From Lateolabrax maculatus (lineage: Eukaryota > Chordata > Actinopteri > Acropomatiformes > Lateolabracidae), in NCBI GenBank assembly GCA_031216445.1, contig CM062218.1:24832001-24896000 (forward strand): a stretch of DNA of 64,000 nucleotides. The letters are read 5' to 3'. The notes beneath the pieces are model-generated. The model ran no database searches and was not told the origin of the DNA. It saw nothing but the letters and a program-made list of their open reading frames with translations. This document shows positions 47,409 to 61,511 of this stretch, in pieces (position 1 is the first letter of the stretch; each line of letters opens with the position of its first letter). Made by a program: the position numbers and the translations under genes.

Positions 47409-48758
47409 ACCAGTAAAGAGCCATCAGCTGTCAGATAGCACTTTGTAAATTATGCAGCAGTTAATGTTCTCCTGTTATCAGAGAAAGTTTTATGCTTTCA
47501 TGCAACTGAGCTGGCTTGTTTATGATCTCAAAAAAAAAAAAAATTCTATTAAAGTGTACCATGTTATGCTAGTATGCTAATGGTGGAAATAGCGCCACCT
47601 TGTGTTGCAAAGAGTTGTTAGATAATGTTGTCAGAAAGGAACCTAGCAAGGTTGACCTGTTTACATTTGTGTTTTGGGAAAACTTTTAATTATAGTAGTT
47701 ATAATGTAGTACAAATACAAAACCCAAGGAGTGATGTTTTTCTGTGTTGGTTTAAACCTTGGACTGATGCTCGCTTTGGGACACAAAAGCATTTGTTGTA
47801 CTTTCAGTTTTGATCAGAAATGCAATGATTTTGCATGCACTGAAGTCCTGTAATTATCAGGTGTTTACCTGTTTAATATTGTGAGACTGTTACATGCATA
47901 GAATTAGCTCACAAAAATGTGGTTTTATTTTTGCCATGTCCATGTCATGTTCTACAGTCAAATCAAACCACAAGTTTGTTGTTTAGCTGCTGTTTTGTAC
48001 TTGAATGTACAAGAAAGTGATACTTGGGAACAGAACACTTGAGGCTGAATAATAGATTTAATGCATATTGTTATTACAATAGCCTAACAGACATAGATCA
48101 CACTATGAGCAATTTTGCAACTAGCTTTAAAATACATTAAATATGACAAGAGGATAGAGAACAGTCATTTTATTGTTTATTGTAAGGATATTACATGAGT
48201 GATAAAACACACATTTTATATTGGAGAATTGGAATCAAAAGTAACAATATCGAACATTTATTGTTCAGTCTAGATCTGTCAGTGATGCAATTATTTTTTT
48301 AATAAATGTTGTAATGCAGCTGAACAAACCCAGTGAGTGTTCTTTTAAAGTATATGTTTGTGGTGTTTTTCCCTTTATTAGGTAATAACAGCTAAAATAG
48401 ATAAGAAATGGGAGAAGGACAAGGACCCATTCAAGGAAATTGGTTTGTTTAATTTAACTGAACTGAAATGAACTGAAAAAAAATGAGTGAGTAGTAAGTA
48501 GTAGGTATCATGATTCTAAGTGGGGTTAAATTTGTATCAAGCAGTCCACACAAAATGAAAAAATTAAGTTAACACTAAGCATGGCTATTAAGTTACATGA
48601 ACTTTTTTTTTTTTTTTTAGTTGTACTACTTGATTTGGTACTGCACACTTAAAATAAACAAGCTTTTCTAACTCACTATTCTTAAGATTACTTTGCTTAA
48701 TTTGCAACGAGTTTGCATACTTTTTTTAAGTAAGGTCAACTAATTAGATTTTACAGTG
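47409..48758. other. 3' flank of copy 7
   Basis: Equivalent to 814-2164. It shares two variants only with the next flank: GTAAGGATATT near 48188 and ATCATGATTC near 48511. It ends TTTACAGTG at 48750-48758. Confidence 0.6.
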
Positions 48759-49319
48759 AGTATACGTACACACGTCTCCCGCAGAGCTATGTTGAAAGTC
48801 CCTCAATATTCAGTCGAGTATTGGCTAATGACCTGCAACACCTAGACGTGTCCAGTACAGTACTACAATATGTAGATGATCTCTTGATATGTAGCACCTC
48901 CAAAGCTCAATGTGCACAAGACTCAGTCTCAGCCCTGATGGCTTTAGAAAAGGGGGCTCACAAGGTGAGTAAAAATAAATTACAGTTTTGCCAGACACAG
49001 GTTGAATACTTAGGTAGACAACTCTGTGGCACTAAATGAGCTATAGTGCCCTCACAAATTGAGGCAGTATCGAAAGCTCCCAAACCACAAACGGTGAGAC
49101 ACATGTCGTCATTTCTGCCATCTCAGCTTTGCTAGAAGCCATACACCATCCAAAAGTGTTAGCCATCATTAAATGCGTAGCTCATCAAAAAACGAATTCC
49201 CTGATAGCTAAAGGCAACAACTTAGCAGATGAAGCCGCAAAACGCATAGCTACACCCACCTGTATAGGACCACTGCTAGTAGCTGGAGATTGTGAACCAC
49301 TGACAAACTTATATATATA

Positions 49320-49354
<35 letters not shown>

Positions 49355-49637
49355 CTATATATATGTGCTGCTATGTAATAGCAGCACAACATCAGGCAAG
49401 TCCATATGCACATTCTGTATGGGCAAAAAGGGGGGCAAGTATAATCACTGAAGAAGGTCCATCACATGGGCTATGGCGAAGTGCACATGGACATATAGTC
49501 CTCCCAACATCTTTGGTACAGGTTGCTACACGTAGTGCGCATGGTCAGGACCATTGCACAAGTGGGGAGGTATTGAGACGCCTTCAAGCAGTCTGGTGGT
49601 CACCATTTTTCCGACCTGCGTTTGTAGCTGAGACAAT
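48759..49637 (+). mobile_element. ERV pol fragment E7
   Basis: Same segment as E0, with YVDD near 48869-48880 and the RT stop at 49037-49039. Private changes are a TTA-to-TTG change at about 49131 in the RNase H remnant and small changes in the integrase remnant near 49497 and 49572. Confidence 0.85.
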
Positions 49638-49757
49638 TTTGCAAGGAAGGTTTTTTTCTGTTGCTCTGGTATTTCAAGTCTGATACTGCATGTTAGTGTT
49701 TTTGTTTTTTGTTTCTATTTTGCCGGGCTTGATGCTAAAATGATCTTTTCTTTTCAG

Positions 49758-52700
49758 ATTTTTCAAGAAGACAAAAAACTTCCTATGCAGTGGTTGTGTA
49801 AGTACTGCACATTTTGTGCTGAAAAGAGGTGCTTCTTACTTAAGCATTACCGCTTAAAACACGGGTGCCACACTCGAATATCACCACTACCGTGCCTTTA
49901 TAAGGAGTGCCTGTGCACATTTAAATCTTTCAATGCACTCAAAGTCCACTTATCAACATGGCACACTCAAAAGGACCTGGGGAACGTGGGTGAAACTGCT
50001 TTCCATTGTCAGCTGTGTGACTTTGTGGAGCCTTGCACTGGAGCTGACTTTTTTACCCATTTACGAAGACATTTGAAGCTGAAGCAAAAGGTTTCCTGTC
50101 CATATCAAGGCTGTAGCTTTCAGAGCAATGTTTATTCAACCTTTAATGCACATAAAAGCAAAGAACATCAAGACCACAATAAGATGGCATTCAAACCTGA
50201 AATTGTGTCACATAATGTACTTGAGGTACCTCCACCTAATATAAATATTCAACCTGAGGATAGTGCCCCTGAAACTGATCAGGTTGAGTTTGAGGTTACT
50301 GAGCTCAATGAAGATGTGGGAGACTTGGAGAGTCAGTTGGAACATAATGTAGCTGCTGTTTTTCTGAAAATGTCATCGATTCTTAACATCTCTGAAAATG
50401 CCCTGCAAGAAGTTATAGAGCAGATCAACCAAATTTATGTGCTTTCACAGCCATTGTTACATACCTCGGTTGGAAAAATACTAAATCAACATTGTGGAGA
50501 TGTTGAGGACTCTTAAGTGAGTGAGATAGCTAAAGTATTTACTGAGAATAATGTATTCCTGAAATTCACTTCTACTAGGGGGTCATTGTCAACCACTAGC
50601 AAGCGAACATCATACATTTGAAAAGAATTCTCAGTGGTGACGCCTATTGAGTTTGTCCTAAAAAATGACAGGCAGACAGTTGTGTATATCCCCATACTAA
50701 AAATGCTGCAGACATTACTAAACAATGGAGAAATTTTAGATAAGGCCATGTCATCTGAGACAAATTTGTCACAAGGATACAGATCTCACAGGGATGGTTA
50801 CCGGTTTAAAGACAATTCTCTCTTGACAGAGGAAGAATTCAGGATTGCTCTTTTCTTGTACATAGATGATTTTGAGGTGGCTAAGCCCTTGGGAACCTCC
50901 AGAAAGAAACACAAGCTGCCATCTACTGGGTACTTGGAAATCTACACCCTAAATATCGCTCCTCTCTTCATTCCATTCAGCTTGCTCTACTCATCATCGC
51001 TGAAGATGATATCAGGAAGTTGACTTTAAATGAGAGACCACAGTCTATTGAAGAATTAAAAGTGCAACTGGTAGATAAACTGTCACTGCAGTATGACTTT
51101 AAACTGCAGTATGAAGATCAAGACGTCCATAATGCCCTCTGCAATTTGACTGAAATAACTGATTTACCTGAAAGAGCTACGCTCAAAATCATCCCTCTTG
51201 TGACTCTCCATTTAACCGCATTGTCATCACCCACCACAACATCAGACACTGAGTGCAGCACAGCAGACACTGAGATCCTGTCGACAGGAAGAGCATCACC
51301 ATCGCTAAGACAACAGTGGCCAGATTTCTTTGACATACCCAATTTCTCAGTTGATGTTGACTATAGACTCAGACAGGCAGATCTTGCCTTTATGAAGGAT
51401 GGAACACGTATGACTCTACCACGAGATATGAAGCATGACATACTAGAAAAGCTTGCTGAGACGATGTACAGTTTCAAGGCTTACCCTAAAGATGATGACT
51501 TCAGCAGTGTTGCAAAAGCACTAATTAGCAAACACCCCTGCCTCACTGAGCCTGGACCACACAGATGGTATGGCTGGAAAAACAGCCTTAAATTATCGCA
51601 CAAAGCTTCAAAAAGCTGGATGTGAGGATGTAGCAATCAATGGAGGCAAAAGAAGTAAAGGCAACCCAGAAGGAGAATCCTCAAGCAAGAATATCAAACG
51701 GCCAAAAAGAGGTGAAGCAAACTACCTACCTAACTTACCTGAAGGACATGATGAAACAAGCCTTGAAAATGCCAGAAAGGTTCTCGTGGAAGAAATGAAG
51801 AAGAAACAACCCAATGGCACTCTCATCTCACAAATGATGGACCAATCATTCCCACTACGCAGACAAGAAATTGTAGAAAAGGAACCTGCTGTACAGAACA
51901 TTGTTGAACGATGGCCAGCACTCTTCACAGACAGGTAAACTATTTTTGTTCTCAACCAATAAAATAATGCCTATCAAAAAGAAATTCAAGGTGTGTGGCT
52001 AGAAATCCAAACACACTTGTTGGAATGTTAACACTTCTGCCATCTCTCCATCCCTACCCACCCCTCTCTCTACTTTTCAGGTGTTTGCTGAGTTCAACAG
52101 AATCGCAAGTAAGAATCTTGAGGGAGACTTCTTTGAGGCTCTGGACCAGTATACCCCACGTTTCATTGAACTTTTCAAAACAAGAAGGGGAACTGTTGGC
52201 CAGAAGCTCAGTGAGCTGATGCAGCACATGAGCTGGATGGTAAGTAGGTTAATTTTGCTTTTGATCTGTGTGATAGTTCATCAATCAAGTTCTAAATGAG
52301 ATGATCCAGCCCAACCTATTCTATTTCCTGTCTGACTTGTGCTTGTGCTTTGCAAATTACTCTGTTAACTGGTCTTTTCTCTCTCTGTGTATCATTAGAC
52401 ACCAGACGTGACAGTACTTCGCTCTGTTGTCCTCAAAGGCATTCCTATTTTACTTGGTGACGACTCCAGTGAATTCTTCAAGACATGCTCTGTAAGTACT
52501 TGCACATAAGAAAAAGTTTGGTCTGCATTAAAATAGAACTATATCTGTGCTGACATAGAAGATGTAATTTTATCTGCACAATATACAATATACATTTTGT
52601 ACAGTGATTGATGTATTTTGTATGGCAATTCCTCCACAGCTAATCTGAGAGGTATTTAAACAGCCAGTAAATAAAAATGAAATTTGCCACATAAACGTTG

Positions 52701-53283
52701 TACACATTAATTAATTGTAAATCTAAGGAGCAGGAGTCCAGGCTGAAAAGTCAGTGTCACTGTTTAAGAATATATGGACCTTGTGGACCATAGCTTTAGT
52801 TTAATCATACCACATTTATTTTGTTGGTTATATTGTAACAATCCAGTGTGAACACATATTTAAAACCATATTCCCTAGCAAATGCTTTCAACATTAAAAA
52901 TGAATGTTTAGAAGAGCATAAATTGCCATGCTGAAGAATGTGTGTGTGTGTCTTTGTAGGGTACAGCGAGAGACGAGGCCCTAGAATGCACTGTCGGTGT
53001 GCTGACAGTTGTCAGTGAAGATAATCCTCATGAGGGTCCAAGTTCAGTAGACCTCCAGCCCATCTCCACTGCCATCATTCTGGAGGGAGGTATCATCATG
53101 GATCATATAAAAAAACTTGCCTCAGGCAGTTTGTCTGTTATTTGGGCTTACATATGCTTTGCATTTGGATTACCCAAAATGCATGGCAAATACACTCAAC
53201 TTCATTCAGACTGTGATGCTTGGACTGGGAAAGAAAACCTCCCACCAAAACTGTTAACTTTGAAGAACAGTCTACTGGGTTAG
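49758..53283 (+). pseudogene. SAMD3-like C2H2 gene copy 8, disabled
   Basis: Exons are 49758-51934, 52081-52239, 52399-52491 and 52960-53283. The shared lesions are present. A private Phe-to-Val change (near 51125) lies in the PB1-like segment, and a private C-to-T change lies in the intron near 52349. Confidence 0.85.
49785..50516 (+). CDS. Four-finger C2H2 ORF, copy 8
   Basis: 243 codons, same protein as copy 1. All finger ligands are intact and the shared TAA is at 50514-50516. Confidence 0.55.
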   Translation: MQWLCKYCTFCAEKRCFLLKHYRLKHGCHTRISPLPCLYKECLCTFKSFNALKVHLSTWHTQKDLGNVGETAFHCQLCDFVEPCTGADFFTHLRRHLKLKQKVSCPYQGCSFQSNVYSTFNAHKSKEHQDHNKMAFKPEIVSHNVLEVPPPNINIQPEDSAPETDQVEFEVTELNEDVGDLESQLEHNVAAVFLKMSSILNISENALQEVIEQINQIYVLSQPLLHTSVGKILNQHCGDVEDS

Positions 53284-54634
53284 ACCAGTAAAGAGCCATC
53301 AGCTGTCAGATAGCACTTTGTAAATAATGCAGCAGTTAATGTTCTCCTGTTATCAGAGAAAGTTTTATGCTTTCATGCAACTGAGCTGGCTTGTTTATGA
53401 TCTCAAAAAAAAAAAAAAATTCTATTAAAGTGTACCATGTTATGCTAGTATGCTAATGGTGGAAATAGCGCCACCTTGTGTTGCAAAGAGTTGTTAGATA
53501 ATGTTGTCAGAAAGGAACCTAGCAAGGTTGACCTGTTTACATTTGTGTTTTGGGAAAACTTTTAATTATAGTAGTTATAATGTAGTACAAATACAAAACC
53601 CAAGGAGTGATGTTTTTCTGTGTTGGTTTAAACCTTGGACTGATGCTCGCTTTGGGACACAAAAGCATTTGTTGTACTTTCAGTTTTGATCAGAAATGCA
53701 ATGATTTTGCATGCACTGAAGTCCTGTAATTATCAGGTGTTTACCTGTTTAATATTGTGAGACTGTTACATGCATAGAATTAGCTCACAAAAATGTGGTT
53801 TTATTTTTGCCATGTCCATGTCATGTTCTACAGTCAAATCAAACCACAAGTTTGTTGTTTAGCTGCTGTTTTGTACTTGAATGTACAAGAAAGTGATACT
53901 TGGGAACAGAACACTTGAGGCTGAATAATAGATTTAATGCATATTGTTATTACAATAGCCTAACAGACATAGATCACACTATGAGCAATTTTGCAACTAG
54001 CTTTAAAATACATTAAATATGACAAGAGGATAGAGAACAGTCATTTTATTGTTTATTGTAAGGATATTACATGAGTGATAAAACACACATTTTATATTGG
54101 AGAATTGGAATCAAAAGTAACAATATCGAACATTTATTGTTCAGTCTAGATCTGTCAGTGATGCAATTATTTTTTTAATAAATGTTGTAATGCAGCTGAA
54201 CAAACCCAGTGAGTGTTCTTTTAAAGTATATGTTTGTGGTGTTTTTCCCTTTATTAGGTAATAACAGCTAAAATAGATAAGAAATGGGAGAAGGACAAGG
54301 ACCCATTCAAGGAAATTGGTTTGTTTAATTTAACTGAACTGAAATGAACTGAAAAAAAATGAGTGAGTAGTAAGTAGTAGGTATCATGATTCTAAGTGGG
54401 GTTAAATTTGTATCAAGCAGTCCACACAAAATGAAAAAATTAAGTTAACACTAAGCATGGCTATTAAGTTACATGAACTTTTTTTTTTTTTTTTAGTTGT
54501 ACTACTTGATTTGGTACTGCACACTTAAAATAAACAAGCTTTTCTAACTCACTATTCTTAAGATTACTTTGCTTAATTTGCAACGAGTTTGCATACTTTT
54601 TTTAAGTAAGGTCAACTAATTAGATTTTACAGTG
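53284..54634. other. 3' flank of copy 8
   Basis: Equivalent to 814-2164. It carries the same two marker variants as the preceding flank (GGATATT near 54063, ATCATGATTC near 54386). It ends TTTACAGTG at 54626-54634. Confidence 0.6.
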
Positions 54635-55507
54635 AGTATACGTACACACGTCTCCCGCAGAGCTATGTTGAAAGTCCCTCAATATTCAGTCGAGTATTGG
54701 CTAATGACCTGCAACACCTAGACGTGTCCAGTACAGTACTACAATATGTAGATGATCTCTTGATATGTAGCACCTCCAAAGCTCAATGTGCACAAGACTC
54801 AGTCTCAGCCCTGATGGCTTTAGAAAAGGGGGCTCACAAGGTGAGTAAAAATAAATTACAGTTTTGCCAGACACAGGTTGAATACTTAGGTAGACAACTC
54901 TGTGGCACTAAATGAGCTATAGTGCCCTCACAAATTGAGGCAGTATCGAAAGCTCCCAAACCACAAACGGTGAGACACATGTCGTCATTTCTGCCATCTC
55001 AGCTTTACTAGAAGCCATACACCATCCAAAAGTGTTAGCCATCATTAAATGCGTAGCTCATCAAAAAACGAATTCCCTGATAGCTAAAGGCAACAACTTA
55101 GCAGATGAAGCCGCAAAACGCATAGCTACACCCACCTGTATAGGACCACTGCTAGTAGCTGGAGATTGTGAACCACTGACAAACTTATATATATATGATA
55201 TATATATATATATATATATATGAGCTATATATATGTGCTGCTATGTAATAGCAGCACAACATCAGGCAAGTCCATATGCACATTCTGTATGGGCAAAAAG
55301 GGGGGCAAGTATAATCACTGAAGAAGGTCCATCACATGGGCTATGGCGAAGTGCACATGGACATATTGTCCTCCCAACATCTTTGGTACAGGTTGCTACA
55401 CGTAGTGCGCATGGTCAGGACCATTGCACAAGTGGGGAGGTGTTGAGACGCCTTCAAGCAGTCTGGTGGTCACCATTTTTCCGACCTGCGTTTGTAGCTG
55501 AGACAAT
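54635..55507 (+). mobile_element. ERV pol fragment E8
   Basis: Same segment as E0, with YVDD near 54745-54756 and the RT stop at 54913-54915. I noted no private coding change; the TA run is of medium length. Confidence 0.85.
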
Positions 55508-55627
55508 TTTGCAAGGAAGGTTTTTTTCTGTTGCTCTGGTATTTCAAGTCTGATACTGCATGTTAGTGTTTTTGTTTTTTGTTTCTATTTTGCCGGGCTT
55601 GATGCTAAAATGATCTTTTCTTTTCAG

Positions 55628-58600
55628 ATTTTTCAAGAAGACAAAAAACTTCCTATGCAGTGGTTGTGTAAGTACTGCACATTTTGTGCTGAAAAGAGGT
55701 GCTTCTTACTTAAGCATTACCGCTTAAAACACGGGTGCCACACTCGAATATCACCACTACCGTGCCTTTATAAGGAGTGCCTGTGCACATTTAAATCTTT
55801 CAATGCACTCAAAGTCCACTTATCAACATGGCACACTCAAAAGGACCTGGGGAACGTGGGTGAAACTGCTTTCCATTGTCAGCTGTGTGACTTTGTGGAG
55901 CCTTGCACTGGAGCTGACTTTTTTACCCATTTACGAAGACATTTGAAGCTGAAGCAAAAGGTTTCCTGTCCATATCAAGGCTGTAGCTTTCAGAGCAAAG
56001 TTTATTCAACCTTTAATGCACATAAAAGCAAAGAACATCAAGACCACAATAAGATGGCATTCAAACCTGAAATTGTGTCACATAATGTACTTGAGGTACC
56101 TCCACCTAATATAAATATTTAACCTGAGGATAGTGCCCCTGAAACTGATCAGGTTGAGTTTGAGGTTACTGAGCTCAATGAAGATGTGGGAGACTTGGAG
56201 AGTCAGTTGGAACATAATGTAGCTGCTGTTTTTCTGAAAATGTCATCGATTCTTAACATCTCTGAAAATGCCCTGCAAGAAGTTATAGAGCAGATCAACC
56301 AAATTTATGTGCTTTCACAGCCATTGTTACATACCTCGGTTGGAAAAATACTAAATCAACATTGTGGAGATGTTGAGGACTCTTAAGTGAGTGAGATAGC
56401 TAAAGTATTTACTGAGAATAATGTATTCCTGAAATTCACTTCTACTAGGGGGTCATTGTCAACCACTAGCAAGCGAACATCATACATTTGAAAAGAATTC
56501 TCAGTGGTGACGCCTATTGAGTTTGTCCTAAAAAATGACAGGCAGACAGTTGTGTATATCCCCATACTAAAAATGCTGCAGACATTACTAAACAATGGAG
56601 AAATTTTAGATAAGGCCATGTCATCTGAGACAAATTTGTCACAAGGATACAGATCTCACAGGGATGGTTACCGGTTTAAAGACAATTCTCTCTTGACAGA
56701 GGAAGAATTCAGGATTGCTCTTTTCTTGTACATAGATGATTTTGAGGTGGCTAAGCCCTTGGGAACCTCCAGAAAGAAACACAAGCTGCCATCTACTGGG
56801 TACTTGGAAATCTACACCCTAAATATCGCTCCTCTCTTCATTCCATTCAGCTTGCTCTACTCATCATCGCTGAAGATGATATCAGGAAGTTGACTTTAAA
56901 TGAGAGACCACAGTCTATTGAAGAATTAAAAGTGCAACTGGTAGATAAACTGTCACTGCAGTATGACTTTAAACTGCAGTATGAAGATCAAGACTTCCAT
57001 AATGCCCTCTGCAATTTGACTGAAATAACTGATTTACCTGAAAGAGCTACGCTCAAAATCATCCCTCTTGTGACTCTCCATTTAACCGCATTGTCATCAC
57101 CCACCACAACATCAGACACTGAGTGCAGCACAGCAGACACTGAGATCCTGTCGACAGGAAGAGCATCACCATCGCTAAGACAACAGTGGCCAGATTTCTT
57201 TGACATACCCAATTTCTCAGTTGATGTTGACTATAGACTCAGACAGGCAGATCTTGCCTTTATGAAGGATGGAACACGTATGACTCTACCACGAGATATG
57301 AAGCATGACATACTAGAAAAGCTTGCTGAGACGATGTACAGTTTCAAGGCTTACCCTAAAGATGATGACTTCAGCAGTGTTGCAAAAGCACTAATTAGCA
57401 AACACCCCTGCCTCACTGAGCCTGGACCACACAGATGGTATGGCTGGAAAAACAGCCTTAAATTATCGCACAAAGCTTCAAAAAGCTGGATGTGAGGATG
57501 TAGCAATCAATGGAGGCAAAAGAAGTAAAGGCAACCCAGAAGGAGAATCCTCAAGCAAGAATATCAAACGGCCAAAAAGAGGTGAAGCAAACTACCTACC
57601 TAACTTACCTGAAGGACATGATGAAACAAGCCTTGAAAATGCCAGAAAGGTTCTCGTGGAAGAAATGAAGAAGAAACAACCCAATGGCACTCTCATCTCA
57701 CAAATGATGGACCAATCATTCCCACTACGCAGACAAGAAATTGTAGAAAAGGAACCTGCTGTACAGAACATTGTTGAACGATGGCCAGCACTCTTCACAG
57801 ACAGGTAAACTATTTTTGTTCTCAACCAATAAAATAATGCCTATCAAAAAGAAATTCAAGGTGTGTGGCTAGAAATCCAAACACACTTGTTGGAATGTTA
57901 ACACTTCTGCCATCTCTCCATCCCTACCCACCCCTCTCTCTACTTTTCAGGTGTTTGCTGAGTTCAACAGAATCGCAAGTAAGAATCTTGAGGGAGACTT
58001 CTTTGAGGCTCTGGACCAGTATACCCCACGTTTCATTGAACTTTTCAAAACAAGAAGGGGAACTGTTGGCCAGAAGCTCAGTGAGCTGATGCAGCACATG
58101 AGCTGGATGGTAAGTAGGTTAATTTTGCTTTTGATCTGTGTGATAGTTCATCAATCAAGTTCTAAATGAGATGATCCAGCCCAACCTATTCTATTTCCTG
58201 TCTGACTTGTGCTTGTGCCTTGCAAATTACTCTGTTAACTGGTCTTTTCTCTCTCTGTGTATCATTAGACACCAGACGTGACAGTACTTCGCTCTGTTGT
58301 CCTCAAAGGCATTCCTATTTTACTTGGTGACGACTCCAGTGAATTCTTCAAGACATGCTCTGTAAGTACTTGCACATAAGAAAAAGTTTGGTCTGCATTA
58401 AAATAGAACTATATCTGTGCTGACATAGAAGATGTAATTTTATCTGCACAATATACAATATACATTTTGTACAGTGATTGATGTATTTTGTATGGCAATT
58501 CCTCCACAGCTAATCTGAGAGGTATTTAAACAGCCAGTAAATAAAAATGAAATTTGCCACATAAACGTTGTACACATTAATTAATTGTAAATCTAAGGAG

Positions 58601-59153
58601 CAGGAGTCCAGGCTGAAAAGTCAGTGTCACTGTTTAAGAATATATGGACCTTGTGGACCATAGCTTTAGTTTAATCATACCACATTTATTTTGTTGGTTA
58701 TATTGTAACAATCCAGTGTGAACACATATTTAAAACCATATTCCCTAGCAAATGCTTTCAACATTAAAAATGAATGTTTAGAAGAGCATAAATTGCCATG
58801 CTGAAGAATGTGTGTGTGTGACTTTGTAGGGTACAGCGAGAGACGAGGCCCTAGAATGCACTGTCGGTGTGCTGACAGTTGTCAGTGAAGATAATCCTCA
58901 TGAGGGTCCAAGTTCAGTAGACCTCCAGCCCATCTCCACTGCCATCATTCTGGAGGGAGGTATCATCATGGATCATATAAAAAAACTTGCCTCAGGCAGT
59001 TTGTCTGTTATTTGGGCTTACATATGCTTTGCATTTGGATTACCCAAAATGCATGGCAAATACACTCAACTTCATTCAGACTGTGATGCTTGGACTGGGA
59101 AAGAAAACCTCCCACCAAAACTGTTAACTTTGAAGAACAGTCTACTGGGTTAG
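55628..59153 (+). pseudogene. SAMD3-like C2H2 gene copy 9, disabled
   Basis: Exons are 55628-57804, 57951-58109, 58269-58361 and 58830-59153. The shared lesions are present, plus the private TAA at 56120-56122. The acceptor before the last exon reads GACTTTGTAG instead of GTCTTTGTAG, a mild weakening of the pyrimidine tract. Confidence 0.85.
55655..56122 (+). pseudogene. C2H2 ORF of copy 9, cut short by a private stop
   Basis: The four fingers keep their ligands, with an Asn-to-Lys change at residue 115 in finger 4. CAA has become TAA at 56120-56122, ending the ORF after 155 codons. The frame is open again to the shared TAA at 56384-56386. Confidence 0.7.
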
Positions 59154-60506
59154 ACCAGTAAAGAGCCATCAGCTGTCAGATAGCACTTTGTAAATTATGC
59201 AGCAGTTAATGTTCTCCTGTTATCAGAGAAAGTTTTATGCTTTCATGCAACTGAGCTGGCTTGTTTATGATCTCAAAAAAAAAAAAAAATTCTATTAAAG
59301 TGTACCATGTTATGCTAGTATGCTAATGGTGGAAATAGCGCCACCTTGTGTTGCAAAGAGTTGTTAGATAATGTTGTCAGAAAGGAACCTAGCAAGGTTG
59401 ACCTGTTTACATTTGTGTTTTGGGAAAACTTTTAATTATAGTAGTTATAATGTAGTACAAATACAAAACCCAAGGAGTGATGTTTTTCTGTGTTGGTTTA
59501 AACCTTGGACTGATGCTCGCTTTGGGACACAAAAGCATTTGTTGTACTTTCAGTTTTGATCAGAAATGCAATGATTTTGCATGCACTGAAGTCCTGTAAT
59601 TATCAGGTGTTTACCTGTTTAATATTGTGAGACTGTTACATGCATAGAATTAGCTCACAAAAATGTGGTTTTATTTTTGCCATGTCCATGTCATGTTCTA
59701 CAGTCAAATCAAACCACAAGTTTGTTGTTTAGCTGCTGTTTTGTACTTGAATGTACAAGAAAGTGATACTTGGGAACAGAACACTTGAGGCTGAATAATA
59801 GATTTAATGCATATTGTTATTACAATAGCCTAACAGACATAGATCACACTATGAGCAATTTTGCAACTAGCTTTAAAATACATTAAATATGACAAGAGGA
59901 TAGAGAACAGTCATTTTATTGTTTATTGTAAGGTTATTACATGAGTGATAAAACACACATTTTATATTGGAGAATTGGAATCAAAAGTAACAATATCGAA
60001 CATTTATTGTTCAGTCTAGATCTGTCAGTGATGCAATTATTTTTTTAATAAATGTTGTAATGCAGCTGAACAAACCCAGTGAGTGTTCTTTTAAAGTATA
60101 TGTTTGTGGTGTTTTTCCCTTTATTAGGTAATAACAGCTAAAATAGATAAGAAATGGGAGAAGGACAAGGACCCATTCAAGGAAATTGGTTTGTTTAATT
60201 TAACTGAACTGAAATGAACTGAAAAAAAATGAGTGAGTAGTAAGTAGTAGGTATCATAATTCTAAGTGGGGTTAAATTTGTATCAAGCAGTCCACACAAA
60301 ATGAAAAAATTAAGTTAACACTAAGCATGGCTATTAAGTTACATGAACTTTTTTTTTTTTTTTTTTAGTTGTACTACTTGATTTGGTACTGCACACTTAA
60401 AATAAACAAGCTTTTCTAACTCACTATTTTTAAGATTACTTTGCTTAATTTGCAACGAGTTTGCATACTTTTTTTAAGTAAGGTCAACTAATTAGATTTT
60501 ACAGTG
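59154..60506. other. 3' flank of copy 9
   Basis: Equivalent to 814-2164. It lacks the marker variants of flanks 7 and 8. A private CTATTTTTAAG change lies near 60428. It ends TTTACAGTG at 60498-60506. Confidence 0.6.
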
Positions 60507-61067
60507 AGTATACGTACACACGTCTCCCGCAGAGCTATGTTGAAAGTCCCTCAATATTCAGTCGAGTATTGGCTAATGACCTGCAACACCTAGACGTGTC
60601 CAGTACAGTACTACAATATGTAGATGATCTCTTGATATGTAGCACCTCCAAAGCTCAATGTGCACAAGACTCAGTCTCAGCCCTGATGGCTTTAGAAAAG
60701 GGGGCTCACAAGGTGAGTAAAAATAAATTACAGTTTTGCCAGACACAGGTTGAATACTTAGGTAGACAACTCTGTGGCACTAAATGAGCTATAGTGCCCT
60801 CACAAATTGAGGCAGTATCGAAAGCTCCCAAACCACAAACGGTGAGACACATGTCGTCATTTCTGCCATCTCAGCTTTACTAGAAGCCATACACCATCCA
60901 AAAGTGTTAGCCATCATTAAATGCGTAGCTCATCAAAAAACGAATTCCCTGATAGCTAAAGGCAACAACTTAGCAGATGAAGCCGCAAAACGCATAGCTA
61001 CACCCACCTGTATAGGACCACTGCTAGTAGCTGGAGATTGTGAACCACTGACAAACTTATATATATA

Positions 61068-61108
<41 letters not shown>

Positions 61109-61391
61109 CTATATATATGTGCTGCTATGTAATAGCAGCACAACATCAGGCAAGTCCATATGCACATTCTGTATGGGCAAAAAGGGGGGCAAGTATAATC
61201 ACTGAAGAAGGTCCATCACATGGGCTATGGCGAAGTGCACATGGACATATTGTCCTCCCAACATCTTTGGTACAGGTTGCTACACGTAGTGCGCATGGTC
61301 AGGACCATTGCACAAGTGGGGAGGTGTTGAGACGCCTTCAAGCAGTCTGGTGGTCGCCATTTTTCCGACCTGCGTTTGTAGCTGAGACAAT
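60507..61391 (+). mobile_element. ERV pol fragment E9
   Basis: Same segment as E0, with YVDD near 60617-60628 and the RT stop at 60785-60787. It has a fairly long TA run (about 61057-61105). A private A-to-G change near 61356 lies in the integrase remnant. Confidence 0.85.
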
Positions 61392-61511
61392 TTTGCAAGG
61401 AAGGTTTTTTTCTGTTGCTCTGGTATTTCAAGTCTGATACTGCATGTTAGTGTTTTTGTTTTTTGTTTCTATTTTGCCGGGCTTGATGCTAAAATGATCT
61501 TTTCTTTTCAG

